From assembly GCF_000986785.1 (NCBI RefSeq), contig NZ_LAYY01000101.1:104252-168251 (forward strand): a stretch of DNA of 64,000 bases. The letters are read 5' to 3'. A program made the translations under genes and the position numbers. Source of the DNA: Mesobacillus campisalis. GTDB taxonomy: Bacteria; Bacillota; Bacilli; Bacillales; Cytobacillaceae. This document shows, one piece after another, positions 20,787 to 30,140 of the stretch. A model generated the notes under the pieces. That model had not been told where the DNA came from. It ran no database searches and saw nothing but the letters and a program-made list of their open reading frames with translations. Numbering within the stretch: position 1 is the stretch's first letter; each line of letters opens with the position of its first letter.

Positions 20787-21266
20787 TTGCGGACATTTTC
20801 CATGGTAAAGGGTCTGCCTGTCATAGATGTTGGCTCCGGCGAAAAGCTGGGGGAAGTTGCGGACCTTAATGTCTCAGGTGACGGCAAAGTTCTTGGACTT
20901 CTCCTGAAAAGAGGAAGTCTTCTCAGGAGAACCTATCTTGTCCCTGTTGCCAGCATCCTGGCCTGCGGTGAGGATGGTGTGATGGTCGATGGAGCAGATT
21001 GTCTTGAACTGCTGCAAACCAGGCCTGAATTCACTATTGAACATGAAGGACGGCTGGCGGGGCGAATGATGATTTCCAGGCAAGGACAGGAACTGGGGCT
21101 CCTTAATGATGTATATTTCAGCGAAGAATTGGGCACGATTGTAGGGTACGAATTAACGGATGGCTTTTTTTCGGACTTGATGGAAGGAAAGCGAGTAGTC
21201 AATCCTGTTGCTCCCCCTGCAATCGGAAAAGATGCCATCGTTGTTAACGTAGAGAACGAATGTTAA
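20787..21266 (+). CDS. yrrD: PRC-barrel domain protein, YrrD-like
   Basis: Function unknown; PRC-barrel proteins bind RNA or other proteins. The 159 residues from TTG 20787 (MRTFSMVKGLPVID) carry two PRC-barrel halves (about 5-80 and 85-155, the second beginning GRMMISRQGQELG). TTG 20787 was chosen over ATG 20763 because the aaggtgg Shine-Dalgarno sequence lies between them. It follows recD2 as yrrD does in B. subtilis. Confidence 0.85.
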   Translation: MRTFSMVKGLPVIDVGSGEKLGEVADLNVSGDGKVLGLLLKRGSLLRRTYLVPVASILACGEDGVMVDGADCLELLQTRPEFTIEHEGRLAGRMMISRQGQELGLLNDVYFSEELGTIVGYELTDGFFSDLMEGKRVVNPVAPPAIGKDAIVVNVENEC

Positions 21267-21280
21267 CGAGGTGAGCATGG

Positions 21281-21472
21281 ATGCTATCGTGCCCAAATTG
21301 CCAAAGCAAGGATATCGGGAAAATAGGGATCAATCAGTATTACTGCTGGAACTGCTTCATTGAATTGTCGCTTTCAAAAGGCGTCATTCATACACATCAG
21401 GTCGAAGAGGACGGGTCGCTAAGCTCCCTTGATGATCTTTTCGACGAGGAAGATCGCATGTACGGGATGTAA
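21281..21472 (+). CDS. Small zinc-ribbon-like protein
   Basis: A 63-residue protein with two CxxC pairs (CPNC near residue 4, CWNC near 22), spaced as in a zinc ribbon, and an acidic tail (SSLDDLFDEEDRMYGM). A cgaggtgagcatgg Shine-Dalgarno sequence precedes the ATG, and only 14 bases separate it from yrrD. The position matches a small B. subtilis ORF in the yrrD-alaS interval (possibly yrzR). The role is unknown. Confidence 0.75.
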   Translation: MLSCPNCQSKDIGKIGINQYYCWNCFIELSLSKGVIHTHQVEEDGSLSSLDDLFDEEDRMYGM

Positions 21473-21529
21473 CTCGCCGAATTCGGGGGAGCTTTCCGGC
21501 TCAACTAAATTTGGGACGAGGTGAGGCGC

Positions 21530-21661
21530 ATGAACCGAGTAGTAACATCCGCACTGGTCATGGGAGCAGGAGTAGCTGCCTACAGTTATATGCAAAGGAA
21601 TGGCATGATGAACAGGCGCCAAATGAAACAGCTTCAAAAAAGAATGGCTAAATTGTTTTAA
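21530..21661 (+). CDS. yrzQ: YrzQ-like (DUF3918) miniprotein
   Basis: A 43-residue protein with a hydrophobic N-terminal segment (VVTSALVMGAGVAAYSYM) and a basic tail (MNRRQMKQLQKRMAKLF). This matches my recollection of the DUF3918/YrzQ family found between yrrD and yrrI in bacilli. A strong cgaggtgaggcgc Shine-Dalgarno sequence lies upstream and a terminator follows directly. Function unknown, probably membrane-attached. Confidence 0.75.
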   Translation: MNRVVTSALVMGAGVAAYSYMQRNGMMNRRQMKQLQKRMAKLF

Positions 21662-21664
21662 CAC

Positions 21665-21700
21665 CTGGTCCCCTGTCGTGATGCAGGGGACCATTGTTTT
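21665..21700 (+). terminator. Terminator after the yrzQ-like gene
   Basis: Perfect stem ggtcccctg/caggggacc (21667-21675 with 21684-21692), then attgtttta. Confidence 0.85.
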
Positions 21701-21782
21701 ATTGCGGCAGCCCCTTTAGTGAAAGTTTCCTCTATGCATATTCTCCTCTTCTCGTCTAAAAATAGTCGTAGGAGGTGAGGGT

Positions 21783-22856
21783 GTGGATATTCCAGTGAAA
21801 TGGTTTTACAGGCTGGGGTTCTTGTTATTATTATTTATTGTCCTATATATATTTCTAAAATTGCAGGCGCTCTGGATTCCGGTCCTTCGGGTGGGGGCCA
21901 CGCTGCTGCTGCCATTTGCCATCGGAGGGTTCATTGCCTATCTCCTCCATCCTGTCGTGGAAAGGCTCCATGGCCGGGGGCTCCACCGCGGAGTCTCTGT
22001 ATTGATTATCTATCTCCTGTTTTTTGGAGGTGTCGGTATCGTGGTTTACGAGGGCACTCCCTTATTCATCCATCAACTGCGGGACCTTTCGGAAAATATT
22101 CCGTTTTTTGCCTCCCAGTATCGGGAGTGGCTGCTTGGGATTGAATATGAGACATCCAGATGGCCTCCCGCCATACAGGAAAGGATTGAAGAAGGCATCA
22201 CGGGTGCGGAGGCAGCCCTTGAAGGAATCCTTGCTTCCATAATGGAAATGCTGAAGGGCATCCTGAATTTCCTTGTCCTCATTGCCATCATCCCGTTCAT
22301 TGCCTTTTATATGCTGAAGGATTTCGACCATATGAAGAGGTTCGCCTGGTATATGACTCCTTCATCGTGGCGTGACCGGGGGAGGCATTTCTTGCGGGAA
22401 GTTGACACATCCCTTGGGAGCTATATACGCGGCCAGCTCCTGGTATGCCTGATCATCGGGGTGTTAAGCGCATTGCTGTTTCTGATTGCCGGCATGCCTT
22501 ACTCCCTGCTGCTTGGCCTCATTGTCGGCATCACCAATGTGATTCCCTATTTCGGACCGGTCATTGGGGCTGTTCCCGCTGTCATCATCGCCGCAACCAT
22601 CTCGATGAAAATGGTTGTAACCTGCCTAATCATCGTGTTTGCGCTTCAGTTTCTTGAGGGAAACATCCTTTCTCCGCTGATTGTCGGCAAAAGCCTGCAT
22701 ATGCATCCGCTCGTCATCATGCTTGCCCTTCTTGCCGGGGGCGAAATCGGCGGGGTTGCCGGGCTGATTCTGGCTGTACCGGTCCTGGTCATCCTCAGGG
22801 CGGCATTGCTTCATGCAAAGGATTATATCAGAATGAAACGGGCACAGATTCCGTAA
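21783..22856 (+). CDS. yrrI: AI-2E family transporter (YrrI-like)
   Basis: A polytopic membrane protein of 357 residues in the AI-2E/PerM family. These are putative exporters; some members act as Na+(Li+)/H+ antiporters. Hydrophobic segments are near 8-28, 33-53, 60-82, about 150-172, and a cluster from 215 to 340; LLGLIVGITNVIPYFGPVIGA around 243 is the family signature. The start is GTG with a nearly perfect taggaggtgag Shine-Dalgarno sequence. The substrate is unknown. It is just upstream of the alaS leader, as in B. subtilis. Confidence 0.88.
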   Translation: MDIPVKWFYRLGFLLLLFIVLYIFLKLQALWIPVLRVGATLLLPFAIGGFIAYLLHPVVERLHGRGLHRGVSVLIIYLLFFGGVGIVVYEGTPLFIHQLRDLSENIPFFASQYREWLLGIEYETSRWPPAIQERIEEGITGAEAALEGILASIMEMLKGILNFLVLIAIIPFIAFYMLKDFDHMKRFAWYMTPSSWRDRGRHFLREVDTSLGSYIRGQLLVCLIIGVLSALLFLIAGMPYSLLLGLIVGITNVIPYFGPVIGAVPAVIIAATISMKMVVTCLIIVFALQFLEGNILSPLIVGKSLHMHPLVIMLALLAGGEIGGVAGLILAVPVLVILRAALLHAKDYIRMKRAQIP

Positions 22857-22862
22857 ATCCAT

Positions 22863-22892
22863 TTGACAAAGGGAATCCAGCTTTTATATAAT
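22863..22892 (+). promoter_or_regulatory. Sigma-A promoter of the alaS T-box transcript
   Basis: TTGACA (22863-22868), 18-base spacer, TATAAT (22887-22892), just after the yrrI stop. Confidence 0.8.
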
Positions 22893-22914
22893 TCGGCTAT
22901 AGCATTAAAATGAT

Positions 22915-23141
22915 GAACATGTTGAAGGATCGAGTACGTTGCAGACCATCGCATAGAGAGGAATTCCCGAGGCTGAAAGGAATTCCCGGTGAAGGGCAGC
23001 GGAAGGCTAATCCGGAGTGCAGCTAAACACTGCCGTCACAGCCGCGTTAAGGCGTTTTGAGAGATGGATGCATCTGCATCCATAATCAGGGTGGTACCGC
23101 GAGTAAGCTCTCGTCCCTGTCCAGGGATGGGGGCTTTTTTT
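22915..23141 (+). promoter_or_regulatory. T-box leader of alaS
   Basis: Uncharged tRNA-Ala sensor. Seen: the ggatcgagtacg AGTA start of stem I; the ggaattcc...ggaattcc distal hairpin around the conserved aggctgaaagg; gccgcgttaagg; the T-box core AGGGTGGTACCGCG (23088-23101); and the overlapping terminator (about 23106-23140) with a T-run. Possible Ala specifier words (gct near the gtgcagctaaac stretch, or gcc in ctgccgtc) are present, but I cannot choose between them by eye. Confidence 0.94.
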
Positions 23142-23268
23142 GTGCCCGGAGGACGTTCGTCATGGCCGGCAGACTTCAAGAAACAGCCGTCTTTAGCTTT
23201 TTGCCCCAGGAAGGATATTCCTGTAGCAGGCAAGTTCTACATAATAATAACGATAAGGAGGGAGCTGT

Positions 23269-25917
23269 ATGAAACAGCTAACAGGTTCGGAAATCAGGCA
23301 GATGTTTTTAGAATTTTTTAAGGAAAAGGGTCATTCCGTGGAACCTAGTGCATCGCTCGTACCGCACGAAGACCCATCCCTGCTCTGGATCAACAGCGGG
23401 GTAGCGACATTGAAAAAATATTTTGACGGCAGGGTGATTCCAGCCAACCCGCGGATCACGAATGCCCAGAAATCGATCCGTACAAACGATATCGAAAATG
23501 TTGGCAAGACGGCGCGCCACCATACCTTTTTTGAAATGCTCGGGAACTTTTCCATCGGCGATTATTTTAAAGTTGAGGCCATTGAGTGGGCCTGGGAGTT
23601 CCTGACAGATGACAGATGGATTGGCTTTGATAAGGAAAAGCTCTCCGTCACCATCCATCCCGAGGATGAGGAAGCATTTGAGATCTGGAGCAAGCAGATA
23701 GGTGTTCCTGAAGAGCGGATCATCCGTCTTGAAGGGAATTTCTGGGACATCGGGGAAGGCCCGAGTGGTCCGAATACGGAAATCTTTTATGACCGCGGAC
23801 CTGAATACGGGAACGATCCCGAAGATCCCGAGCTATACCCGGGAGGTGAAAACGACCGTTATCTTGAGGTATGGAACCTCGTCTTCTCCGAATTCAACCA
23901 TAATCCGGATGGCACTTACACGCCGCTTCCAAAGAAAAACATTGATACCGGAATGGGTCTTGAAAGGATGGCTTCTGTCGTCCAAAACGTGCCGACCAAT
24001 TTTGACACCGATCTTTTTATGCCGATCATAAAGGCTACAGAAGAAATCTCAGGTGAAAAATATGGCAGGAATGCAGAAAAGGATACCGCGTTCAAAGTCA
24101 TTGCCGACCATATCCGGACAGTTGCGTTTGCTGTCGGTGATGGTGCCCTTCCTTCCAACGAAGGACGCGGTTATGTGCTGCGCCGATTGCTGCGGCGTGC
24201 GGTACGCTATGCAAAGAAGCTTAATATCAACCGCCCGTTCATGTTTGAGCTTGTTCCAGTTGTCGGTGAAATCATGACTGATTTTTATCCGGAAGTAAAA
24301 GATAAAGTCGATTTCATTGAAAAAGTCATCAAGAATGAAGAAGACCGCTTCCACGAAACGCTGCATGAAGGGCTTGCGATCTTGTCCCAGCTAATCAAGG
24401 GAGAAAAGGAAAAAGGAAGCGATACGATTCAGGGAGAGGATGTATTCCGGCTTTATGATACGTACGGTTTCCCGCTTGAGCTGACGGAAGAGTATGCCGA
24501 AGACGAAGGCATGAAAATTGACCATGACGGCTTCGAGGCTGAAATGGAGCGCCAGCGAGAGCGGGCACGCTCCGCCCGTCAGGACGTAGGCTCCATGCAG
24601 GTCCAGGGAGGAGTCCTTGGGGATGTGAAAGTGGAGAGTGAATTCGTTGGCTATGACAAGCTTGAGAGTGAAAGTAAAGTCGCAGTGCTTGTCCAGAACG
24701 GTGAACTAGTGGACGAGGTTACTGCAGGAGGAGAGTTCCATTTCATTCTCAATGTGACTCCTTTCTATGCGGAAAGCGGCGGCCAGATTGCCGACCGGGG
24801 AACGCTTGAGGCTGACGGTGTCAGAGTGCTGGTAAAAGATGTGCAAAAAGCTCCGAATGGCCAGAACCTTCACCATGGAGTCGTCGAGTCCGGCACACTT
24901 TCCCTTGACACAGTGGTTACAGCAAGGGTCGATCAGGCGAACCGCTCCAAAATCATCAAGAATCATACAGCTACCCATTTGCTGCATCAGGCTCTTAAGG
25001 ATGTTCTGGGCACACATGTCAACCAGGCCGGTTCCCTTGTCGAGCCAGACCGCCTGCGCTTTGACTTTTCTCATTTTGGGCAGGTGACTCCTGAAGAGCT
25101 TGAAAAGGTAGAAACCATCGTGAATGAAAAGATTTGGAACAGCATTGGGGTAGAGACGGACTTTAAACCAATTGATGAAGCAAAGGCTATGGGTGCCATG
25201 GCATTGTTTGGCGAAAAATATGGCGACATCGTCCGTGTCGTGCAGGTCGGGGATTACAGCCTAGAGCTTTGCGGCGGCTGCCATGTTCCAAACACATCCG
25301 TGATTGGTCTGTTTAAAATTGTATCCGAAGGCGGTATCGGCGCCGGGACAAGAAGGATTGAAGGCGTGACTGGCGAGGCGGCCTATAAAGTGCTCAATGA
25401 CCAGATTGCTGTCCTTAAAAATGCCGCAGCCAAATTGAAAAGTGCTCCAAAAGATGTAGCTTCAAGAGTTGAAAGCCTGCTGGCGGAAAACAGGCAGCTT
25501 CAGCGTGAAAATGAATCATTGGCCGCAAAATTGGGCAATATTGAAGCAGGCAGCCTTGCATCGAAGGTGAAAGATGTCAACGGCGTTCCAGTCCTATCGG
25601 CCCGTGTCCAGGCTGCAGATATGAACAGTCTGAGAAATATGGCGGATGACCTGAAGCAAAAGCTTGGCTCGGCCGTCATCCTGCTGGGCAGCTCCGATGG
25701 GGATAAGGTGAACCTGATCGCAGCTGTAACAAAAGATCAAGTGGAAAAAGGCTATCATGCCGGAAAGCTGGTTAAGGAAGCAGCCAGCATCTGCGGAGGC
25801 GGAGGCGGAGGCCGTCCGGATATGGCCCAGGCAGGCGGCAAGGATCCTTCAAAGCTCGATAATGCCCTGCAAATTGCTGAACAATATGTGAAATCGTTTG
25901 ATATAAAGGCGAAGTAG
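23269..25917 (+). CDS. alaS: Alanyl-tRNA synthetase
   Basis: Class II synthetase that charges tRNA-Ala and edits Ser/Gly. The 882 residues have the full layout: catalytic core with [12 protein letters not shown] (motif 2 area) near 84 and GMGLERMA near 228; editing domain with zinc ligands [11 protein letters not shown] near 567 and CGGCHV near 667; and a DHHA1/C-Ala domain with the [15 protein letters not shown] glycine loop near 845. An aaggagggagctgt Shine-Dalgarno sequence precedes the ATG. The gap of about 130 bases after the T-box terminator holds no other feature. Confidence 0.98.
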   Translation: MKQLTGSEIRQMFLEFFKEKGHSVEPSASLVPHEDPSLLWINSGVATLKKYFDGRVIPANPRITNAQKSIRTNDIENVGKTARHHTFFEMLGNFSIGDYFKVEAIEWAWEFLTDDRWIGFDKEKLSVTIHPEDEEAFEIWSKQIGVPEERIIRLEGNFWDIGEGPSGPNTEIFYDRGPEYGNDPEDPELYPGGENDRYLEVWNLVFSEFNHNPDGTYTPLPKKNIDTGMGLERMASVVQNVPTNFDTDLFMPIIKATEEISGEKYGRNAEKDTAFKVIADHIRTVAFAVGDGALPSNEGRGYVLRRLLRRAVRYAKKLNINRPFMFELVPVVGEIMTDFYPEVKDKVDFIEKVIKNEEDRFHETLHEGLAILSQLIKGEKEKGSDTIQGEDVFRLYDTYGFPLELTEEYAEDEGMKIDHDGFEAEMERQRERARSARQDVGSMQVQGGVLGDVKVESEFVGYDKLESESKVAVLVQNGELVDEVTAGGEFHFILNVTPFYAESGGQIADRGTLEADGVRVLVKDVQKAPNGQNLHHGVVESGTLSLDTVVTARVDQANRSKIIKNHTATHLLHQALKDVLGTHVNQAGSLVEPDRLRFDFSHFGQVTPEELEKVETIVNEKIWNSIGVETDFKPIDEAKAMGAMALFGEKYGDIVRVVQVGDYSLELCGGCHVPNTSVIGLFKIVSEGGIGAGTRRIEGVTGEAAYKVLNDQIAVLKNAAAKLKSAPKDVASRVESLLAENRQLQRENESLAAKLGNIEAGSLASKVKDVNGVPVLSARVQAADMNSLRNMADDLKQKLGSAVILLGSSDGDKVNLIAAVTKDQVEKGYHAGKLVKEAASICGGGGGGRPDMAQAGGKDPSKLDNALQIAEQYVKSFDIKAK

Positions 25918-25969
25918 TGTAAAATGTAGGTAACTTATGCCTGTCAACGAAAAAAGTGAGGTGCATTCG

Positions 25970-26236
25970 ATGAGCTCTTTTGACAAGACAATGAAATTTA
26001 ATTTTCCTGAGGAGCCGTTCGAGCATGATGTCAATGACGTGCTTTTCCAGGTATACGAAGCACTTCAGGAAAAAGGGTATAACCCTATCAACCAAATTGT
26101 CGGGTATCTTCTTTCCGGTGATCCGGCGTACATTCCCCGCCATCGCGATGCCCGCAACATCATCAGGAAACTCGAACGTGACGAAATCATTGAAGAACTG
26201 GTAAAGTCCTATCTTCGTACACAAGAGGAAAAATAG
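25970..26236 (+). CDS. yrzL: IreB-family regulatory protein YrzL (UPF0297)
   Basis: An 88-residue protein, the exact usual length of the UPF0297/IreB family. In Enterococcus, IreB is a phosphorylation target of the Ser/Thr kinase IreK in cephalosporin tolerance. ATG 25970 ([16 protein letters not shown]) follows gtgaggtgcattcg; the longer frame from 25937 is not supported. Threonine 7 lies in the N-terminal region that is phosphorylated in IreB (inference). Its stop abuts the yrrK start, giving one operon. Confidence 0.92.
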   Translation: MSSFDKTMKFNFPEEPFEHDVNDVLFQVYEALQEKGYNPINQIVGYLLSGDPAYIPRHRDARNIIRKLERDEIIEELVKSYLRTQEEK

Positions 26237-26653
26237 ATGCGGACGATGGGCTTGGATGTTGGCACAAAAACCGTCGGTGTCGCTTTGAGCGACGAGCTGG
26301 GCTGGACGGCACAGGGGCTTGTAACCCTGAAGATCAATGAGGATAAGAATGAGTTTGGTTTTGAGGAATTAGGAGAAATAATAAAAGAGCACAGCGTCAG
26401 CAAAATCGTTGTCGGCCTTCCAAAAAACATGAACGGCAGTATTGGTCCTCGCGGGGAAGCCTGCCAGCGGTATGCCGAAGAATTAAAAAGGCTTTATGAT
26501 CTCCCTGTCATCCTCTGGGACGAGCGTTTGACCACGATGGCAGCCGAGCGCGTGCTGCTCGAGGCGGATGTCAGCCGCAAAAAACGCAAGAAGGTTATTG
26601 ATAAGATGGCAGCTGTCATGATTCTGCAAGGCTATCTTAACAGTCAAATTTAA
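26237..26653 (+). CDS. yrrK: YqgF/RuvX-family Holliday junction resolvase-like nuclease
   Basis: A small RNase H-fold nuclease of 138 residues, linked to 16S rRNA 5'-end maturation in E. coli (YqgF) and proposed as a resolvase. Seen: [15 protein letters not shown] at residues 5-19 (first catalytic Asp), [15 protein letters not shown] near 59, and [19 protein letters not shown] near 92. The ATG begins at the base after the yrzL stop, with a Shine-Dalgarno sequence (agaggaaa) inside yrzL. Confidence 0.93.
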   Translation: MRTMGLDVGTKTVGVALSDELGWTAQGLVTLKINEDKNEFGFEELGEIIKEHSVSKIVVGLPKNMNGSIGPRGEACQRYAEELKRLYDLPVILWDERLTTMAAERVLLEADVSRKKRKKVIDKMAAVMILQGYLNSQI

Positions 26654-26666
26654 TGAGGTGAAAGAA

Positions 26667-26954
26667 ATGGATCACGGTGAAAACAATATTACAGTAGTAG
26701 ACGAAAACGGAAATGAACAGCTTTGCGAAGTGCTTTTCACATTTGACTCTGAGGAGTTCGGTAAGTCTTATGTTTTGTACTATCCAATCGGAGCAGAAGA
26801 AGATGAGGACGAGGAAATTGAAATCCACGCTTCCGCCTTCACTCCTACCGAAGACAATCAGGATGGGGAATTAATGCCAATTGAAACGGACGAAGAGTGG
26901 GACATGATCGAGGAAATGCTCGAGACATTCCTGGCAGAGCAGGAAGAAGAATAG
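26667..26954 (+). CDS. yrzB: Acidic DUF1292 protein YrzB
   Basis: A 95-residue, strongly acidic protein of the DUF1292/UPF0473 family, function unknown. ATG 26667 ([15 protein letters not shown]) is preferred over GTG 26658, which itself forms part of the tgaggtgaaag Shine-Dalgarno sequence. The C-terminus is Glu-rich ([14 protein letters not shown]). It is the last gene of the alaS-yrzL-yrrK-yrzB group, which is conserved in Firmicutes, and is followed by a strong terminator. Confidence 0.92.
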   Translation: MDHGENNITVVDENGNEQLCEVLFTFDSEEFGKSYVLYYPIGAEEDEDEEIEIHASAFTPTEDNQDGELMPIETDEEWDMIEEMLETFLAEQEEE

Positions 26955-26962
26955 AAATTCAT

Positions 26963-26995
26963 GAAACCGGGGAGAAAATTTCCCCGGTTTTTTTG
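26963..26995 (+). terminator. Terminator of alaS-yrzL-yrrK-yrzB
   Basis: Stem aaccgggga/tccccggtt (26965-26973 with 26981-26989), with a T-run to 26994. Confidence 0.93.
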
Positions 26996-27125
26996 TATGC
27001 TGATTTTTGGAAAAAAATGTCGCATGATCTGTTTTATCGTAATTTTTTGCGACTTGCTTGTAGAAATATAGTATAATGGTGCGTGAAATCATTATGTGGT
27101 CAAATAGTCGCCCGGAGGGGAAAAG

Positions 27126-28283
27126 ATGTCTGAGGATAAGAAAGCAGAAACTGCCAAGATGAGCAAAAATGAAAAGAAGAAATATATCTACGAAAAGCTT
27201 GTTGAACAGCAAAGCGAAGCCAGACTGGTCAGGCGCATTGTCCTGGTTGCGGCGGTTCTCCTGATTTTATTTGCTGCTGCTGCAGGCGCTGGAGGCTATT
27301 TTTATATAAACAAAGCTTTGCAGCCAGTAGATGAATCCAATACAAAAGAAGTAAAGGTTGAAATCCCGATAGGGTCCACTGTAACAGGTATCGGACAAAT
27401 CCTGGAGGACAATGGAATTATTCGCGATGCCCGCCTGTTCCGCTATTACGTCAAGTTCAGGAATGAATCCGGCTTCATGGCCGGCGAATATAACCTGAAT
27501 CCGTCCATGACCCTGCCCGAGGTTATTGCTTCCCTTAAAACAGGTACCCTTATGCAGGATGTTGTCATGCGGATTACGATACCAGAAGGCAAGCAACTGG
27601 CGCAAATAGCCGGAATCATTGCTGAAAAAACGGATTTGAACCAGGAAGAGATCATGAATAAGCTGAACGAAAAGGAATTCATTTCGAAGATGATGGATAA
27701 GTATCCCGACCTTTTGACAGAGGACATCCTCGATGAAAAGATTAAATATCCACTTGAAGGGTATTTATTCCCGGCCACCTATCCGTTTTATACGGAAGAT
27801 CCGACATTGGAGGAAATCATCACAACCATGCTGGACAAAACAAAGGCCGTGGTTGAGGAGTATAGGGGACAGGGAGAGGAAAAAGGCCTTTCTGTCCATG
27901 AATTGCTGACGATGGCTTCCCTGATTGAGGAGGAAGCGACCCAGCAAGTCGACCGTGCAAAAATATCCAGCGTATTCTATAACCGCATGGAAACCGGCAT
28001 GCCGCTGCAGACCGACCCTACCGTCCTGTATGCCCATGGAGAGCATAAGGACAGGGTCTACTATAAGGACCTCGAGGTTGAATCGCCTTATAATACCTAT
28101 CTGCATAAAGGCCTGCCGCCTGGGCCAATCGCCAATGCAGGGACAACTTCACTGGAAGCGGCCGTGAATCCGGAAGAGACCGACCTTCTTTACTTCCTGG
28201 CTACGCCTGAAGGACAGGTGCATTTCTCCAGGACCCTTGAGGAACACAACAAGCTGAAGAACGAACACATTACCAACCAATAA
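27126..28283 (+). CDS. mltG: Endolytic transglycosylase MltG
   Basis: Cuts nascent glycan strands at the membrane and sets glycan length. The 385 residues have a basic cytoplasmic start, one membrane helix (IVLVAAVLLILFAAAAGAGGYFYI, about 39-62), a LysM-like region, and a YceG domain with the catalytic-Glu region SLIEEEATQQVDRAKISSV near 261. A cggaggggaaaag Shine-Dalgarno sequence precedes the ATG. A TATAAT at 27072-27077 is a probable -10 of its own promoter, after the yrzB terminator; the -35 is unclear. Confidence 0.95.
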   Translation: MSEDKKAETAKMSKNEKKKYIYEKLVEQQSEARLVRRIVLVAAVLLILFAAAAGAGGYFYINKALQPVDESNTKEVKVEIPIGSTVTGIGQILEDNGIIRDARLFRYYVKFRNESGFMAGEYNLNPSMTLPEVIASLKTGTLMQDVVMRITIPEGKQLAQIAGIIAEKTDLNQEEIMNKLNEKEFISKMMDKYPDLLTEDILDEKIKYPLEGYLFPATYPFYTEDPTLEEIITTMLDKTKAVVEEYRGQGEEKGLSVHELLTMASLIEEEATQQVDRAKISSVFYNRMETGMPLQTDPTVLYAHGEHKDRVYYKDLEVESPYNTYLHKGLPPGPIANAGTTSLEAAVNPEETDLLYFLATPEGQVHFSRTLEEHNKLKNEHITNQ

Positions 28284-28292
28284 TTGACATGA

Positions 28293-28331
28293 ACCGGAGA
28301 AATGCTGGGTATTAGCATTTCTCCGTTCTTT
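28293..28331 (+). terminator. Terminator of mltG
   Basis: Stem cggagaaatgct/agcatttctccg (28295-28306 with 28314-28325), then ttcttt. Confidence 0.85.
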
Positions 28332-28332
28332 G

Positions 28333-28341
28333 TGCTAAAAT
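28333..28341 (+). promoter_or_regulatory. Extended -10 ahead of the trmR leader
   Basis: TG-C-TAAAAT (28333-28341) just after the mltG terminator; transcription would start near 28349. No good -35 is seen. Confidence 0.45.
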
Positions 28342-28365
28342 AGTACAAGTGTTTTTTTAGCCGTT

Positions 28366-28453
28366 TTGATAGCGTCATTTACAGTGCCGAGGCTCATGAT
28401 TGTGCAGTTTGCTCATGTCCGTATCCTCTGCAGTCTGTGAACGCTATTTTTTC
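28366..28453 (+). ncRNA. Long branched hairpin with U-run in the trmR leader (attenuator or small RNA)
   Basis: ATAGCGT (28369-28375) pairs with ACGCTAT (28441-28447), TTACAG (28379-28384) with CTGTGA (28435-28440), GAGG (28389-28392) with CCTC (28425-28428), and CATGA (28395-28399) with TCATG (28413-28417). The base stem runs straight into six T residues (28447-28452). With the extended -10 upstream, this predicts either an RNA of about 100 bases or a conditional terminator before trmR. It does not carry the T-box core. Unrecognised family. Confidence 0.5.
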
Positions 28454-28503
28454 TTGTCCTGGTCCATTTGGGATGAAAGTCAGAAAAAAGAGGTGAGCAC
28501 GGC

Positions 28504-29145
28504 ATGAAGGAAGGAAAGCTCCAGGAATACATTGAGCTGCTGATACCGGAACGTACAGGATTGCTGGCTGAAATGGAGACATATGCCACAGAGCATGGAG
28601 TTCCGATTATGGAGCCTGCCGGTATTGAAGCAATGCTGCAAATTTTGAGAATCAAATCGCCAAAAGCAATCCTTGAGGTTGGAACGGCGATCGGCTATTC
28701 GGCATTAAGGATGGCTTATGCCCTGCCTGATGCTAAAATTGTGACGATTGAACGCGATGAGCTAAGGCTGGATAAAGCCCGGGAGTACATTAAAGAAGCC
28801 GCCAGGGAATCGCAGATTGTGACGATTTTTGGCGATGCGCTTGAGACAAGGGATGAGGCTGGCAAGTGGGCGCCTTATGATGTGGTGTTCATTGATGCTG
28901 CCAAAGGCCAGTATCGGCGTTTTTTTGAGATGTATGCCGGCCTGCTCCGTCCTGGCGGAGTAGTCATTACCGATAATGTCCTCTTTAAAGGCCTGGTGGC
29001 AGAACAGCAGGAAATTGATAAAAAGCGAATACGCAATCTTGTTACTAAAATAGATGAATACAATCGCTGGCTGATGAGCCATCCGGATTATGATACCGTC
29101 ATTCTTCCGGTGGGGGATGGCGTAGCGGTTAGTGTGCTGAGGTGA
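28504..29145 (+). CDS. trmR: tRNA 5-hydroxyuridine methyltransferase TrmR (YrrM)
   Basis: SAM-dependent O-methyltransferase that in B. subtilis turns ho5U34 of tRNA into mo5U34. The 213 residues are of the caffeoyl-CoA/catechol O-methyltransferase type: SAM site ILEVGTAIGYSAL near 57-69, ERDE near 84, metal-ligand region VFIDAAKGQY near 129, and TDNVLF near 155. An agaggtgagcacggc Shine-Dalgarno sequence precedes the ATG. It sits directly before both trhP genes, consistent with successive steps of one pathway. Confidence 0.93.
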   Translation: MKEGKLQEYIELLIPERTGLLAEMETYATEHGVPIMEPAGIEAMLQILRIKSPKAILEVGTAIGYSALRMAYALPDAKIVTIERDELRLDKAREYIKEAARESQIVTIFGDALETRDEAGKWAPYDVVFIDAAKGQYRRFFEMYAGLLRPGGVVITDNVLFKGLVAEQQEIDKKRIRNLVTKIDEYNRWLMSHPDYDTVILPVGDGVAVSVLR

Positions 29146-29151
29146 AATAGG

Positions 29152-30081
29152 ATGAAGAAACCAGAATTGTTAGTGACTCCTTCTAGTGTGGCAGACATTC
29201 TCCCGCTGATCGAGGCTGGAGCGGATGCATTTATCATAGGCGAGCAAAAATTCGGCCTACGCCTCGCGGGCGAGTTCGGACGTTCAGAAGTCAGGCAGGC
29301 CGTTGAGATGGCCCATGCCCATGGAAAAAAAGTATACGTCGCCATGAATGCGATTTTCCATAATGACAAAATTCCGCAGCTTGAGGAATATATTGCTTTT
29401 CTAAAGGACATTAGTGCTGATGCGATAGTATTTGGCGACCCGGCTGTCCTTATGGCGGCAAAGGAAGTCGCTCCGGACATGAAGCTGCACTGGAATACAG
29501 AAACAACGGCGACAAACTGGTACACGTGTAATTACTGGGGCCGCAAAGGCGCGGGGAGGGCAGTGCTTGCCCGCGAAATCAATATGGACGCTGTGGTGGA
29601 AATCAAGGAAAATGCCGAGGTTGAAATCGAGGTCCAGGTTCACGGCATGACCTGCATGTTCCAGTCCAAACGCAGCCTGCTGGGAAATTACTTTGAGTAC
29701 CAGGGAAAGGCGATGGAAATCGAGAACCGCAAAGTTCAGAAAAACATGTTCCTGCATGATAATGAACGCAACAATAAGTATCCAATCTTTGAGGATGAGA
29801 ATGGGACACATATCATGAGCCCGAACGATATCTGCATCATTGATGAGCTCCAGGAAATGGTTGAAGCCGGAGTGGATTCTTTCAAGATTGACGGCATCCT
29901 CAAGGATTCAGACTATCTCATTGGTGTGACAAAGCTGTACCGCAAGGCAATTGACCTAGCCGTCAGCGAACCTGGCGAATACGAAAAGGTGAAAGATGGG
30001 CTCCTTGAACAGGCGGAAGAGCTCCAGCCGCAAGGACGTCAGCTTGACACAGGATTTTTCTTTAAAGAAACCGTTTATTAA
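29152..30081 (+). CDS. trhP1: U32-family tRNA hydroxylation protein TrhP1 (YrrN)
   Basis: Peptidase-U32-family protein of 309 residues; in B. subtilis YrrN/YrrO are needed for prephenate-dependent hydroxylation of U34 in tRNA. The signature is VHGMTCMFQSKRSLLGNYF near 163. It lacks the four-cysteine cluster seen in the next gene, as expected of the smaller partner. It starts 7 bases after trmR with a weak ggtgaaatagg Shine-Dalgarno sequence, so co-translation is likely. Confidence 0.93.
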   Translation: MKKPELLVTPSSVADILPLIEAGADAFIIGEQKFGLRLAGEFGRSEVRQAVEMAHAHGKKVYVAMNAIFHNDKIPQLEEYIAFLKDISADAIVFGDPAVLMAAKEVAPDMKLHWNTETTATNWYTCNYWGRKGAGRAVLAREINMDAVVEIKENAEVEIEVQVHGMTCMFQSKRSLLGNYFEYQGKAMEIENRKVQKNMFLHDNERNNKYPIFEDENGTHIMSPNDICIIDELQEMVEAGVDSFKIDGILKDSDYLIGVTKLYRKAIDLAVSEPGEYEKVKDGLLEQAEELQPQGRQLDTGFFFKETVY

Positions 30082-30140
30082 TAAAAATTTGACCTGTCTG
30101 CCAGCATGGATGCTGGCCCTGGATAAAAGGAGGAAGCACG

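Noticed and set aside
23036-23321. Several ORFs of 65-85 residues before alaS
   Set aside because: They fall in the T-box leader and its terminator and have no independent support.
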